Assembly (NCBI RefSeq): GCF_001611555.1
Contig: NZ_LSGP01000026.1
Span: forward strand, 62,001 to 126,000
DNA length: 64,000 nt
Source of the DNA: Anaerosporomusa subterranea
GTDB lineage: Bacteria; Bacillota; Negativicutes; Sporomusales; Acetonemataceae
Direction of reading: 5' to 3'
The notes beneath the pieces were generated by a model, which made no database searches, was not told where the DNA came from, and was given only the letters and a program-made list of their open reading frames with translations. Below, in pieces: positions 8,215 through 16,093 of the stretch. Made by a program: the position numbers and the translations under genes. Every line of letters starts with the position of its first letter. Within the stretch, counting starts at the first letter, position 1.

Positions 8215-8526
8215 TTAGGTCGGGAAACAGGGGCGCGGAAAACATGTTCTCCGAGGAAAACAAAATTGACGCGGGAAGCAGAACTGACGTGGGAAGCAGA
8301 ACTGACGTGGGAAGCAGAACTGACGTGGGAAGCAGAACTGACGCGGGAAACAGAATTGACGCGGGAAGCAGAACTGACGCGGGAAGCAGAACTGACGCGG
8401 GAAGCAGAATCCGAATCCGAATCCGGCTCCAATAATTACTTGCCGGTCATCGCTCCTGCTGGCTTCGTCATCCCAGTCAATTAGTTCAGGATCATCCCAA
8501 TTGTCCGGACGATATTTTCTACTCAC
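8215..8526 (-). CDS. Cysteine-rich hexapeptide-repeat protein of unknown function
   Basis: This minus-strand gene starts with GTG at 8526, seven bases after a perfect AAGGAGG. It encodes 103 residues: an acidic, Trp/Asp-rich head (DNWDDPELIDWDDEA), a Gly/Phe linker (GAGFGFGF), then eight copies of CFPRQF and three degenerate copies (CFPRRT, CFPRP, CFPT), giving 11 evenly spaced Cys. All base differences among the DNA repeat units are synonymous in this frame (Pro CCG/CCA, Gln CAG/CAA, Cys TGC/TGT). In the opposite frame they change residues, which shows this strand is the coding one. I do not recognise the family. A structural, metal-binding or peptide-precursor role is possible, and nothing beside it suggests modification enzymes. 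Confidence 0.7.
   Translation of the reverse strand: MSRKYRPDNWDDPELIDWDDEASRSDDRQVIIGAGFGFGFCFPRQFCFPRQFCFPRQFCFPRQFCFPRQFCFPRQFCFPRQFCFPRQFCFPRRTCFPRPCFPT
8268..8411. repeat. Eight tandem 18-bp repeats inside the Cys-repeat gene
   Basis: Eight head-to-tail 18-bp units, read on the plus strand as GACGCGGGAAGCAGAACT with one to three substitutions, encode the hexapeptide repeat on the minus strand. Copy number is probably variable between strains through slippage. There are no spacers, so this is not a CRISPR array. Confidence 0.95.
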
Positions 8527-8639
8527 GAAGCAGCCTCCTTTACTAATTGGGGATATTCCCCTGAAACATAATATGATTTCTCGCGTTATAAGTTGCCATA
8601 ATATTTAATACATAATCAAGGCGCTAAGCGATTTAGGTC

Positions 8640-8706
8640 GAATAGGCCCGCCGCCCAGCAGCGACGCGTACTAGAGAGTAGCTAGCAATGGGGCGGCGGG
8701 CCTATT
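8640..8706. repeat. GC-rich inverted repeat
   Basis: Arms of about 16 bases (AATAGGCCCGCCGCC and its complement) enclose roughly 34 bases in otherwise AT-moderate, non-coding DNA. It may be a terminator-like hairpin or a dispersed palindromic element. The surrounding 8527-8855 contains no gene that I can support. Confidence 0.7.
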
Positions 8707-8855
8707 GCGCAACTCTCGGCTCTTTGGCGCTCTTCGTGCTCTCGTCCATCATAGCCTTCGCGACACCTGAACGTCCTTTTCAATGGAGTTGGCGGCATAC
8801 CTCTTGCGGGTGCCAACCCAGATGGGCGTTTATCAACGGTCTGTAATTTCTCTTC

Positions 8856-8884
8856 TTGACACCCGCCACATGGTCGTGTATACT
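8856..8884 (+). promoter_or_regulatory. SigmaA promoter of the first amino-acid ABC operon
   Basis: TTGACA at 8856-8861 and TATACT at 8879-8884 are separated by 17 bp. Transcription would start near 8891, placing RNA hairpin A about 18 nt from the 5' end. The promoter at 21737 is nearly identical in its -10 flank. Confidence 0.88.
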
Positions 8885-8908
8885 CTACAAATGGAACTAC
8901 ATACAGTG

Positions 8909-8967
8909 TGCTGATCAGAGATACTGAAGGCCAAATTTTCCTCTCGGGGAAGACTTGGTCTTTTTTG
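8909..8967 (+). promoter_or_regulatory. Sulfur-leader hairpin A plus terminator
   Basis: The hairpin has outer stem GC/GC (8910-8911 with 8930-8931), internal loop UGA/AG, inner stem UCAG/CUGA (8915-8918, 8924-8927) and a 5-nt loop. The bases from 8931 onward also form the 5' arm of a terminator (CCAAATTTTCC with GGGAAGACTTGG) ending in TTTTTT at 8961-8966. Hairpin and terminator share bases, suggesting an antitermination switch ahead of the ABC transporter genes. Confidence 0.8.
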
Positions 8968-9007
8968 TTTGCATTGCTAGTTCACTCGATTAAGGAGAGT
9001 TAGAACC

Positions 9008-9673
9008 ATGAATATTAACTGGGAATTTGTTTTGACCAGTTTGCCATTATATGAAAAGGCGGCATGGCTTACGCTAAAGCTTGCACTTTGGGGGATACTG
9101 TCGTCTTTACTGCTCGGCTTATTTTGTAGTGTGATCCTCTACTCTAAGGTCAAGGGATTGGATCGAGTGGTTCGAGGCTATATCGAGCTTTCTCGCAATA
9201 CGCCGTTGCTCATTCAATTATTCTTTTTATACTACGGCCTTCCCAAAATAGGAATTACCCTTAGCGAGCAAGTTTGTGCAATCATTGGGTTGACTTTTTT
9301 AGGCGGTAGCTATATGGCGGAAGCCTTCCGCGGCGGCATCGAATCGGTGAGTAAGTCCCAAATTGAATCAGGACTTAGTATCGGGTTGTCCAAGATGCAG
9401 CTAGTCCGGCATGTCATCCTACCGCAAGCATTTTCTGTAACTCTGCCATCATTAGGCGCAAACTGTATTTTCTTACTAAAAGAAACTTCTATTGTTGGAG
9501 CAATTGCGCTACCAGACCTGATGCATGTAACGCAAGATCTAATCGGTATGTATTATCAAACGTTTGAGTCCTTGCTAATGCTGGTGGTTGCTTATCTCAT
9601 CCTGATTTTGCCATTATCTCTCTTTTTAAGCTGGCTAGAAAGGAGGGTGCGGTATGCTGAATTCGGGAATTGA
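9008..9673 (+). CDS. Polar amino-acid ABC transporter permease 1
   Basis: This 221-residue membrane protein of the His/Glu/Gln/Arg (HisM/GlnP) permease family has about five hydrophobic segments. The EAA-type loop for ATPase contact is at about 110-150 (GGSYMAEAFRGGIESVSKSQIESGLSIGLSK). The gene overlaps the second permease by 20 bp. It sits in an operon with a second permease, an ATPase and two lipoproteins. The upstream sulfur-type leader suggests a sulfur amino acid (cystine or relative) as substrate, which the sequence alone does not prove. Confidence 0.87.
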   Translation: MNINWEFVLTSLPLYEKAAWLTLKLALWGILSSLLLGLFCSVILYSKVKGLDRVVRGYIELSRNTPLLIQLFFLYYGLPKIGITLSEQVCAIIGLTFLGGSYMAEAFRGGIESVSKSQIESGLSIGLSKMQLVRHVILPQAFSVTLPSLGANCIFLLKETSIVGAIALPDLMHVTQDLIGMYYQTFESLLMLVVAYLILILPLSLFLSWLERRVRYAEFGN

Positions 9674-10331
9674 CGTGCTTCGTGAAGGACTTAACGCAGA
9701 ACGATTGCTAGGCGGTTTATTGATTACCGCACAGATTGCCTTTGTCTCGGTGATTATTAGTTCTATTCTGGGGATCATCGTTGGTTTAGTTCGGACCTCT
9801 AAGGTCAGGGTGGTGAGGTTTATCTTCCGGCTCTATCTGGAAGCATTCCGTATAATCCCCATTCTGGTATGGCTATTCCTCATTTACTTTGGTGTTACCA
9901 ATGTATTTGACATCCATCTGGCTGGTGAAGTGGTAGCGATCCTGATCTTTAGTTTGTGGGGCGCTGCTGAAATGGGCGATATTGTAAGGGGAGCGCTGGA
10001 GTCTTTACCCAGACACCAAATTGAATCAGGCAAGGCGCTGGGGCTTAGTTTTTGGCAGCTATACCGGTTCATACTCATACCTCAGGCCGTACGCCGCTTG
10101 TTGCCAGGCGCGATCAACTTGTCAACCCGGATGGTCAAGACCACTTCTCTGGTTGTTATGATTGGGGTCATCGATGTCGTTAAAGTCGGTCAACAAATTA
10201 TTGAACGATCAGTTCTGAAAGCGCCTGCTGCTTCTTTTTGGGTCTATGGGCTGATCTTCATTCTCTATTTTATTATTTGTTATCCTCTTTCCATATTGGC
10301 AAAAAGACTTGAAACGAAATGGGAGAGGTAG
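9654..10331 (+). CDS. Polar amino-acid ABC transporter permease 2
   Basis: This 225-residue paralogous permease of the same family carries the EAA-type motif near residues 105-130 (AEMGDIVRGALESLPRHQIESGKALGLS). The ATG follows AGGAGG within the end of the first permease gene, so the pair is translationally coupled and should form a heterodimeric membrane channel. Confidence 0.87.
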   Translation: MLNSGIDVLREGLNAERLLGGLLITAQIAFVSVIISSILGIIVGLVRTSKVRVVRFIFRLYLEAFRIIPILVWLFLIYFGVTNVFDIHLAGEVVAILIFSLWGAAEMGDIVRGALESLPRHQIESGKALGLSFWQLYRFILIPQAVRRLLPGAINLSTRMVKTTSLVVMIGVIDVVKVGQQIIERSVLKAPAASFWVYGLIFILYFIICYPLSILAKRLETKWER

Positions 10332-10340
10332 GGAGGCGTT

Positions 10341-11216
10341 GTGGTTACTATGACAGATAAATGTAGACTTGATTCAGATGGAGTTTTAACTCCGTCTGAA
10401 GCTTTAGTCGAATTTACTTCGAGCTACAGCCAGTTAATCCCCGACCTAAGAGGGCGGGGTCTTACGGGCTGTGCGAAGGACAAACAGGTATTGCTTGAAA
10501 TACAGGGATTGCATAAACGCTTTGGCGAGATGTCGGTTTTAGAAGACATTACTCTTACTGTCGAAAAAGGTGAGGTAGTTGTTGTCTTAGGTCCATCAGG
10601 CTGCGGAAAAAGCACACTGCTGCGATGTCTCAATGGTCTTGAACCAATTCAAGGTGGGGATATTCGCTTTGCAGGCAAGAGCCTTACCGATAAGAATGTG
10701 AATTGGCAGGAAGTTCGTCAGCAAATCGGCATGGTATTCCAGAACTATGAACTATTTCCCCACATGACTGTTATGGAAAACATCTTGCTGGGCCCACTGC
10801 AAGTACAAAAGAGACAAAAAGAGGAAGTGCTGAAGCAGGTTCAAGAGTTGCTCGATAGAGTGGGCCTGCTTGATCGTAAGGACTCCTATCCGCGCCAACT
10901 TTCTGGCGGACAGAAGCAACGCATTGCTATTGTGAGAGCCTTGTGTATGAATCCACAAATGATGCTCTTTGACGAGGTGACTGCTTCCCTCGACCCGGAA
11001 ATGGTACGAGAGGTATTGGATGTCATCGTAGGGCTTGCTAAACAGGGAATGACAATGATGATTGTGACGCACGAAATGGGCTTTGCAAAGGCAGTTGCCG
11101 ACCGGATCGTCTTTATCGATTCGGGCAAAATATGTGAGATTGCCGAACCTGATGAGTTCTTTATACGGCCCCAAACAGAACGTGCTCAGCAATTTTTGAA
11201 TATATTTCAGTACTAA
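10341..11216 (+). CDS. Amino-acid ABC transporter ATPase with an unusual N-terminal extension
   Basis: This 291-residue protein carries a normal GlnQ/HisP-type ATPase core from about residue 50: Walker A GPSGCGKST, Q-loop VFQNYELFP, signature LSGGQKQR, Walker B MMLFDEVTASLD and the switch His in VTHEMG. The first 48 residues are foreign to the family and are encoded by a palindromic repeat element also found at 57396. GTG 10341 sits 4 bases after GGGAGG, so the extension is probably translated. An internal TTG near 10492 could restart translation but has a poor ribosome binding site. Confidence 0.87.
   Translation: MVTMTDKCRLDSDGVLTPSEALVEFTSSYSQLIPDLRGRGLTGCAKDKQVLLEIQGLHKRFGEMSVLEDITLTVEKGEVVVVLGPSGCGKSTLLRCLNGLEPIQGGDIRFAGKSLTDKNVNWQEVRQQIGMVFQNYELFPHMTVMENILLGPLQVQKRQKEEVLKQVQELLDRVGLLDRKDSYPRQLSGGQKQRIAIVRALCMNPQMMLFDEVTASLDPEMVREVLDVIVGLAKQGMTMMIVTHEMGFAKAVADRIVFIDSGKICEIAEPDEFFIRPQTERAQQFLNIFQY
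10362..10480 (+). repeat. Palindromic repeat element (copy 1) inside the ATPase gene
   Basis: It begins GACTTGATTCAGATGGAG, then TTAACTCC and TCTGAA, forming an 11-bp palindromic stem (TTCAGATGGAG with CTCCGTCTGAA). It continues with a second GC-rich hairpin (CCCCGACC, then GGCGGGGTC). The first 25-30 bases match 57396 onward. It lies in frame in the 5' end of the ATPase gene. A small non-autonomous mobile or MITE-like element is an inference. Confidence 0.55.
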
Positions 11217-11236
11217 AAGATCAATGAAGGGAAGAT

Positions 11237-12109
11237 GTGAACTTGAAAAAAGGTTTAGCGCTATTATTCAGTGTATTATTATTAGCCGGGGTGTTAGCGG
11301 GCTGCGGTTCCAATTCAACTACGAAACAGGAAACTGCAAAACCAGCTAACCAGAGCACGCTCGATGAAATAAAGAAACGCGGCACTATTAAAATCGGTGT
11401 ATTCAGCGACAAACCTCCTTTTGGATTTGTCGATGCCAATGGAAAAAACCAAGGCTTTGACGTGTATATTGCTAAGCGATTTGCCAAAGACCTTCTAGGC
11501 GATGAATCTAAGGTGGAATTTGTATTGGTTGAGGCAGCTAGTCGTGTTGAGTATTTACTGTCAAATAAAGTTGATATTATTTTAGCCAACTTTACTGTAA
11601 CAGATGAAAGAAAGCAGAAAGTGGATTTTGCCAATCCGTACATGAAAGTTGCGCTTGGTATCGTATCCCCGTCAGGAGCACCGATTACTTCGGTTGATCA
11701 ATTAAAAGGCAAAAAGCTAATTGTTAACAAAGGAACAACTGCGGAACTATATTTCACAAAGAATCACCCAGACATTGAGCTACTGAAGTATGATCACAAT
11801 ACCGAAGCCTTTGCGGCTCTAAAGGACAAACGCGGCGTTGCCTTAGCTCATGACAATACGTTATTGTTTGCTTGGGCAAAGGAAAATGCAGGCTTTAACG
11901 TTGGGGTGCAAAGCCTGGGTAGCCTGGACACGATAGCACCTGCCGTCAAAAAAGGCAATAAAGAACTTCTTGACTGGATTAATCAAGAGTTGGAGACCTT
12001 AGGCAAAGAAAAGTTTATTCATAAAGCCTATGATGCAACCTTAAAGCCTGCGTATAGTGAATCTATCGATCCGGAATCGATTGTCGTCGAAGGCGGAAAA
12101 CTAAAATAA
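11237..12109 (+). CDS. Amino-acid-binding lipoprotein (family 3 SBP), copy 1
   Basis: This 290-residue extracellular solute-binding protein has a lipoprotein signal peptide ending in the lipobox LAGC (Cys near residue 22). Family-3 features follow: GTIKIGVFSDKPPFGFVDANG, then YIAKRFAKDLLGDE and a hinge region. The GTG start follows GAAGGGAAGAT. It is about 80 percent identical to the next gene by eye, marking a recent tandem duplication. It should deliver its ligand, probably a sulfur amino acid, to the permeases upstream. Confidence 0.88.
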   Translation: MNLKKGLALLFSVLLLAGVLAGCGSNSTTKQETAKPANQSTLDEIKKRGTIKIGVFSDKPPFGFVDANGKNQGFDVYIAKRFAKDLLGDESKVEFVLVEAASRVEYLLSNKVDIILANFTVTDERKQKVDFANPYMKVALGIVSPSGAPITSVDQLKGKKLIVNKGTTAELYFTKNHPDIELLKYDHNTEAFAALKDKRGVALAHDNTLLFAWAKENAGFNVGVQSLGSLDTIAPAVKKGNKELLDWINQELETLGKEKFIHKAYDATLKPAYSESIDPESIVVEGGKLK

Positions 12110-12128
12110 AGTTAATTGCATCAAGAAT

Positions 12129-12152
12129 AGCTGATCAGAAATACTGAAGGCT
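12129..12152 (+). promoter_or_regulatory. Sulfur-leader hairpin B (no terminator)
   Basis: Outer stem AGC/GCU (compensatory to GGC/GCC), internal loop UGA/AG, inner stem UCAG/CUGA and loop AAAUA. It lies between the duplicated lipoprotein genes. No terminator hairpin or T run follows, so it may act differently here or be a relic carried along with the duplicated gene. Confidence 0.7.
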
Positions 12153-12184
12153 GTGAGGAATACTAGAAAGAAGGAAGTGTATTT

Positions 12185-13078
12185 ATGAAAAACAGCAAAA
12201 AGTTTCTGGCAGTAGTCCTTAGTGTAGTGATGGTAATAGTACTAGGGGTATTAGCCGGTTGCAGTTCAAACGCGAGCACTAAAACTGATAAAAAAGAGTC
12301 GGTTTCTCAATCAGCGAATAAAAGTTCTGTTGAGGAAATTAAAAAACGCGGAACTGTAAAAATCGGTATTTTTGGTGACAAACCTCCCTTCGGCTTTGTT
12401 GACGCTAATGGCAAGAATCAGGGATATGATGTGTATATTGCCAAACGATTTGCTAAAGATCTGTTGGGGGATGAATCCAAAGTAGAGTTCGTACTGCTTG
12501 AACCTGCCAGCAGAGTAGAGTATTTGCAAACCAATAAGGTTGACATCATTTTAGCCAACTTTACTGTTACCGAAGAAAGAAAGCAAAAAGTTGATTTTGC
12601 CAACCCTTATATGAAAGTTTCTCTCGGCATAGTTTCACCAACCAATGCACCAATTACCTCGGTTGATCAATTAAAGGGCAAAAAGCTTATTGTAATTAAG
12701 GGCACAACCGCTGAAACGTATTTCACCAAAAATCATCCTGATGTGGAACTGTTGAAATTCGATCAAATCACACAAGCATTTGAAGCGTTAAAAGACAAAC
12801 GCGGCGTTGCGTTATCTCAGGATAATACCTTATTGTTTGCTTGGGCAAGAACAAATGCAGGCTTTACTGTCGGGGTTCCGACGTTAGGAAGCCTGGACAC
12901 GATAGCACCTGCCGTCAAGAAAGGCAACAAAGAACTTCTTGACTGGATTAACCAAGAGCTGGAGACCTTAGGCAAAGAAAAGTTTATTCATAAGGCCTAT
13001 GATGCGACTTTAAAACCTGTGTATGGTGATTCCGTCAATCCGGAAGATATCGTCGTCGAAGGTGGAAAACTAAAATAA
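12185..13078 (+). CDS. Amino-acid-binding lipoprotein (family 3 SBP), copy 2
   Basis: This 297-residue paralogue of the preceding lipoprotein has lipobox LAGC (Cys near residue 27) and the same GDKPPFGFVDANG binding motif. Differences cluster in the signal peptide and around residues 165-240 (for example AETYFTKNHPDVELLKFDQI), which could alter ligand preference. It starts after AAGGAAG and has hairpin B in its short leader. Confidence 0.88.
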   Translation: MKNSKKFLAVVLSVVMVIVLGVLAGCSSNASTKTDKKESVSQSANKSSVEEIKKRGTVKIGIFGDKPPFGFVDANGKNQGYDVYIAKRFAKDLLGDESKVEFVLLEPASRVEYLQTNKVDIILANFTVTEERKQKVDFANPYMKVSLGIVSPTNAPITSVDQLKGKKLIVIKGTTAETYFTKNHPDVELLKFDQITQAFEALKDKRGVALSQDNTLLFAWARTNAGFTVGVPTLGSLDTIAPAVKKGNKELLDWINQELETLGKEKFIHKAYDATLKPVYGDSVNPEDIVVEGGKLK

Positions 13079-13094
13079 TACTAAGTCCTTTTCT

Positions 13095-13143
13095 GGCTGA
13101 TCAGAACCCTGAAGGCTGGAGTGAACTTTCACCCCAGCCTTTT
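13095..13143 (+). promoter_or_regulatory. Sulfur-leader hairpin C plus terminator
   Basis: Outer stem GGC/GCU (13095-13097, 13115-13117), inner stem UCAG/CUGA and loop AACC. The 3' bases also begin a terminator, GGCTGGAGTGAA paired with TTCACCCCAGCC, followed by TTTT. No separate promoter is evident, so it may act as a read-through switch from the upstream operon into the tcy cluster. Confidence 0.75.
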
Positions 13144-13146
13144 GCT

Positions 13147-13290
13147 GTACGCCCAGGGCGTCATCTCTTGGGTGAAAGTCCTAACGGGGGCTGGCGAGTG
13201 CCTACCGTTAGCTAAGGGTAAGGGTGTCCGCCACGAGGCGGAATCTAAAGGAAGCTGGAGGCAAACGTACAGTGTCTGTGAAAATGAAAT
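13147..13290 (+). mobile_element. Remnant of a group II intron (5' part of domain I)
   Basis: The stretch reads like the conserved 5' end of a bacterial group II intron: GTACGCCC, then GGGTGAAAGTCCTAACG, GGCGAGTGCC, GCTAAGGG, CGCCACGAGGCGGAATCT and AAGGAAGCTGGAGGCAAA. The usual GTGYG start is altered to GTACG. No reverse-transcriptase/maturase gene or domain V follows before the next gene at 13313, so the intron is truncated and inactive. It begins directly after the T tract of terminator C. Confidence 0.7.
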
Positions 13291-13312
13291 GACCAAAACA
13301 AAGTGAGGGAGA

Positions 13313-14149
13313 ATGAGTAAAATGACAACAAGAAAATGGCTTTCTGCAGTGGTGGCGATTTCTCTATTTACCGGTCTGGCATTAACAGTTGGTTGCGGCT
13401 CGAGCAACAAAGCGTCCAAAACGGAAGGGAATGCAAAGACCTACTATGTAGCGACCAGGGGGACGTTCAAGCCCTTTACCTATATGGATGACAAGGGTCA
13501 GTTGACCGGTTATGATATTGAAATTCTCAAAGAGGTGCAAAAGCGCAATAAGGATATCAAGTTTGATTTTAAGACGATGAGCATTGAAAGCGCATTTGTT
13601 GCTCTGACTTCCAATCAAGTCGATATCATCGCTAACCAAATGGGGAGAAATGAAGAACGTGCCGCAAAATATGCCTTTACCAAAGAAATCAATAACTACA
13701 CGATTACGAAAATCACAACCCGGGGCGACCGTAACGATATCAGTACATTAGATGATTTGCGAGGCAAAACGATGGTGTTGACGCCAACCAGCGAGGTGGC
13801 AAGAGTAGTAAAAAAATATAACGAGACGGCTGAACCGAAAATAAACTTGATCTACACCGATAAAGGCTCTGCCGAGTCGCTGAACTTGGTATCGACAGGG
13901 CGCGCAGACGCCAGCGCCGACTATGAAGTGGCAGTCAAGGAGGCCAAGAAAACACTGGGACTTGACGTGAAATCAGTCGGTAAAGTCATTTCCAGCGTGC
14001 CTACCTATTTCATTTTGCGTAAAGACGCTGACGGGCAGCAATTAGCGGATAAGATTGATGCGACGGTAAAAGAAATGAAAGCCGACGGTACACTGAAAAA
14101 ACTGTCAGAACAATTTTTAGGGGCAGATTATACAGTCATTCCTAAGTAG
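13313..14149 (+). CDS. tcyJ: Cystine-type ABC substrate-binding lipoprotein (TcyJ/TcyK-like)
   Basis: This 278-residue family-3 solute-binding lipoprotein has its lipobox Cys near residue 28 (TVGC). The mature part has FKPFTYMDDKGQLTGYDIEI and LTSNQVDIIANQMG, typical of cystine binders. It heads a cluster (binding protein, permease, M20 deacylase, permease, ATPase) with the gene content of the Bacillus ytmI/tcyJKLMN operon, which imports cystine and N-acetyl or S-methyl cysteine derivatives. Only one binding protein is present here, against two in Bacillus, so tcyJ and tcyK are not distinguishable. The start follows GTGAGGGAGA. Confidence 0.82.
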   Translation: MSKMTTRKWLSAVVAISLFTGLALTVGCGSSNKASKTEGNAKTYYVATRGTFKPFTYMDDKGQLTGYDIEILKEVQKRNKDIKFDFKTMSIESAFVALTSNQVDIIANQMGRNEERAAKYAFTKEINNYTITKITTRGDRNDISTLDDLRGKTMVLTPTSEVARVVKKYNETAEPKINLIYTDKGSAESLNLVSTGRADASADYEVAVKEAKKTLGLDVKSVGKVISSVPTYFILRKDADGQQLADKIDATVKEMKADGTLKKLSEQFLGADYTVIPK

Positions 14150-14167
14150 CCGGAAGGGGGATATGTT

Positions 14168-14857
14168 GTGGGCAGCTATTTTGATTTCGGCTATATGCTG
14201 CGTTCCTTCCCCATTGTTTTGTCTTATGTAGATACGACATTGATCATTACAGTTGTGGGTATAGCCATTGGTTTTTTTATCGGCACGATTGCTGCATTAA
14301 TCAGAATTGGCAAAGTTACAGTGCTTGGCAAAGCCGTTGCTGTTTATATTTCCTTTATCCGCGGAACGCCGTTTCTAGTCCAACTGTTTTTGGCTTACTT
14401 TGGTTTACCTGAGCTGATGCAGAAAGTCGGTTATCAGGGCGTCCGTGAAATACCGCCATTGTTTTATGTGTTTATTGTCTTTTCCCTGCATGTCGGCGCC
14501 TATAGCGCGGAAATCTTGCGCAGTGCGATTCTGGCGGTTGATAAGGGGCAGCTGGAAGCCGCTTATTCTGTGGGAATGGGACCGGTACCGGCTCATACTC
14601 GCATCATTTTGCCACAGGCGTTCAGCATTGCTGTTCCGGCACTTTGCAACACGGTCATTTCGACGATCAAGGAAACGTCGCTGGTTTTTAATGTCGGTGT
14701 TGTCGATATGATGCGCAAAGCGGACCTGCTGGGGGCTAACAGCCATCGCAGTTTGGAACTGTATCTTGATGTGGCGATTGTTTATATCTTTTTGGTACTG
14801 TTGGTCAGCAAGGCGGCAGCGCTGCTGGAGAGCAAGCGGGTAACCATTATTAACTAA
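14168..14857 (+). CDS. tcyL: Cystine ABC transporter permease (TcyL-like)
   Basis: This 229-residue HisM-type permease has about five membrane segments and the ATPase-contact motif GAYSAEILRSAILAVDKGQ near residue 110. It follows the binding protein by 18 bp, with GGAAGGGGG as ribosome binding site and a GTG start. It is expected to pair with the permease at 16090. Confidence 0.83.
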   Translation: MGSYFDFGYMLRSFPIVLSYVDTTLIITVVGIAIGFFIGTIAALIRIGKVTVLGKAVAVYISFIRGTPFLVQLFLAYFGLPELMQKVGYQGVREIPPLFYVFIVFSLHVGAYSAEILRSAILAVDKGQLEAAYSVGMGPVPAHTRIILPQAFSIAVPALCNTVISTIKETSLVFNVGVVDMMRKADLLGANSHRSLELYLDVAIVYIFLVLLVSKAAALLESKRVTIIN

Positions 14858-14884
14858 ATTCTTGATGATGAGTGGTGTGTTTAG

Positions 14885-16093
14885 ATGAGCGACTTACAGG
14901 CGATGATCAAGGCGGCGACGGAGGCGATCTATGATGAACTGGTTTCCTTTCGCCATACGATCCATGCTAATCCTGAACTGAGCAACCAGGAATATGAAAC
15001 GGCCGCCTTGGTGGAAAAGGCACTTGCAGCTTGGGACATTGAGCATACGCGGGTACCCGGCAGTACAGCGGTCATCGCGATGGTCAAGGGGGCACTTGAC
15101 GGGAACAATAGTATCGGCATTCGCGCTGACATGGATGCGTTGCCGATCCAAGAAGATACCAGGATCAACTATGCGTCCAAGCGCGACGGCGTTATGCATG
15201 CCTGTGGGCACGATATCCACACGGTTAATTTATTGGGAACTGCCTATGTCTTGACAAAATTGAAAGAGCACTTTGCCGGTACCATCAAGCTGGTTTTCCA
15301 GCCAGCGGAGGAGATAGGCGGCGGTGCACAGGAGATTCTTGACTTTGGAGTGCTGGAGAATCCGACTGTGACTGCTTTTTTGGCGGCGCATGTTTCCGAG
15401 GATATTCCCGTTGGCCAGGTGCAAGTCAAGGCGGAAGAAGTTATGCTGGCTGCCAGTCAATTTACCATATATCTGACCGGGCGCGGCGGGCATGCTTCCG
15501 CGCCGCACCAAACAGAGGATATCATTTTGGCGGCGGCGAAGCTGATTGTGGAATTGCAGACGATTCCGGGCCGCAGGATTAATCATCTTGAGCCAGCGGT
15601 GATTACGGTCGGCAGCATTCACGGCGGCGAACGAGGCAATATCATTCCTAAAGAAGTGACGATTATAGGAACAATTAGAACGCAAAACAGCGCATTGCGT
15701 GAGGAAATTCACGAACATATCACGACCATCTTAGGTGCGCAGGAAATTATTACAGGTGTCAAGGGAACTGCTGCATTTCGGCTTGGCTCAGGCGCTGTTT
15801 ACAATGATCCGGCCCTAACCGATATTTTTATTGAGGCGGCGGCTAGCTCCGTCGGACGAAAGAATGTGTTGATTGCCAAGTTTCCGAATAACGGTTCGGA
15901 AAACTTTTATCGCTTTGCCAAAGCTGTGCCGTCCGTCTTTTTCCGTTTGGGCGTCAACGACGATCCGAAACAGCAGGTTGAACCGGCGCACAGCCCTAAA
16001 TTCAAGGCAGCGGATGAAGCCTTGAAAACCGGCGTGCAGGTGACGGCCGCCACGGCTATTGCCTTTTTACGGAAAGGAAGACCGTTTGTATGA
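14885..16093 (+). CDS. M20-family amidohydrolase, probable N-acyl-cysteine-derivative deacylase (YtnL/SndB-like)
   Basis: This 402-residue metallopeptidase of the M20D (hippurate hydrolase/aminoacylase) family has the metal-ligand motifs GIRADMDALPIQE, HACGHDIH and FQPAEEIGGGAQE, and a C-terminal His in EPAHSPKF. Its position between two cystine-type permease genes matches the Bacillus ytnL location. There the M20 enzymes remove N-acetyl groups from imported S-substituted cysteines, so the ligand of this transporter may be N-acyl thiols rather than only cystine. It overlaps the next gene by 4 bp. Confidence 0.85.
   Translation: MSDLQAMIKAATEAIYDELVSFRHTIHANPELSNQEYETAALVEKALAAWDIEHTRVPGSTAVIAMVKGALDGNNSIGIRADMDALPIQEDTRINYASKRDGVMHACGHDIHTVNLLGTAYVLTKLKEHFAGTIKLVFQPAEEIGGGAQEILDFGVLENPTVTAFLAAHVSEDIPVGQVQVKAEEVMLAASQFTIYLTGRGGHASAPHQTEDIILAAAKLIVELQTIPGRRINHLEPAVITVGSIHGGERGNIIPKEVTIIGTIRTQNSALREEIHEHITTILGAQEIITGVKGTAAFRLGSGAVYNDPALTDIFIEAAASSVGRKNVLIAKFPNNGSENFYRFAKAVPSVFFRLGVNDDPKQQVEPAHSPKFKAADEALKTGVQVTAATAIAFLRKGRPFV

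Noticed and set aside
8268-8411. Possible CRISPR-like array
   Set aside because: Units of 18 bp are directly adjacent with no spacers, and no cas genes are present.
8185-8484. Plus-strand open frame rich in ELTREAE-type repeats
   Set aside because: Repeat differences change residues in this frame but are silent on the minus strand, and no ribosome binding site precedes it. It is a shadow of the Cys-repeat gene.
8909-8932. Kink-turn in the hairpin's internal loop
   Set aside because: The loop is UGA/AG. A kink-turn needs GA on both strands in the opposite orientation and a three-base bulge.
8909-8967. T-box, S-box or ANTAR-type leader as explanation of the repeated hairpin
   Set aside because: The element is only about 24 nt, lacks the TGGNACCGCG T-box core and the S-box core, and its loop does not match the ANTAR hexaloop pair.
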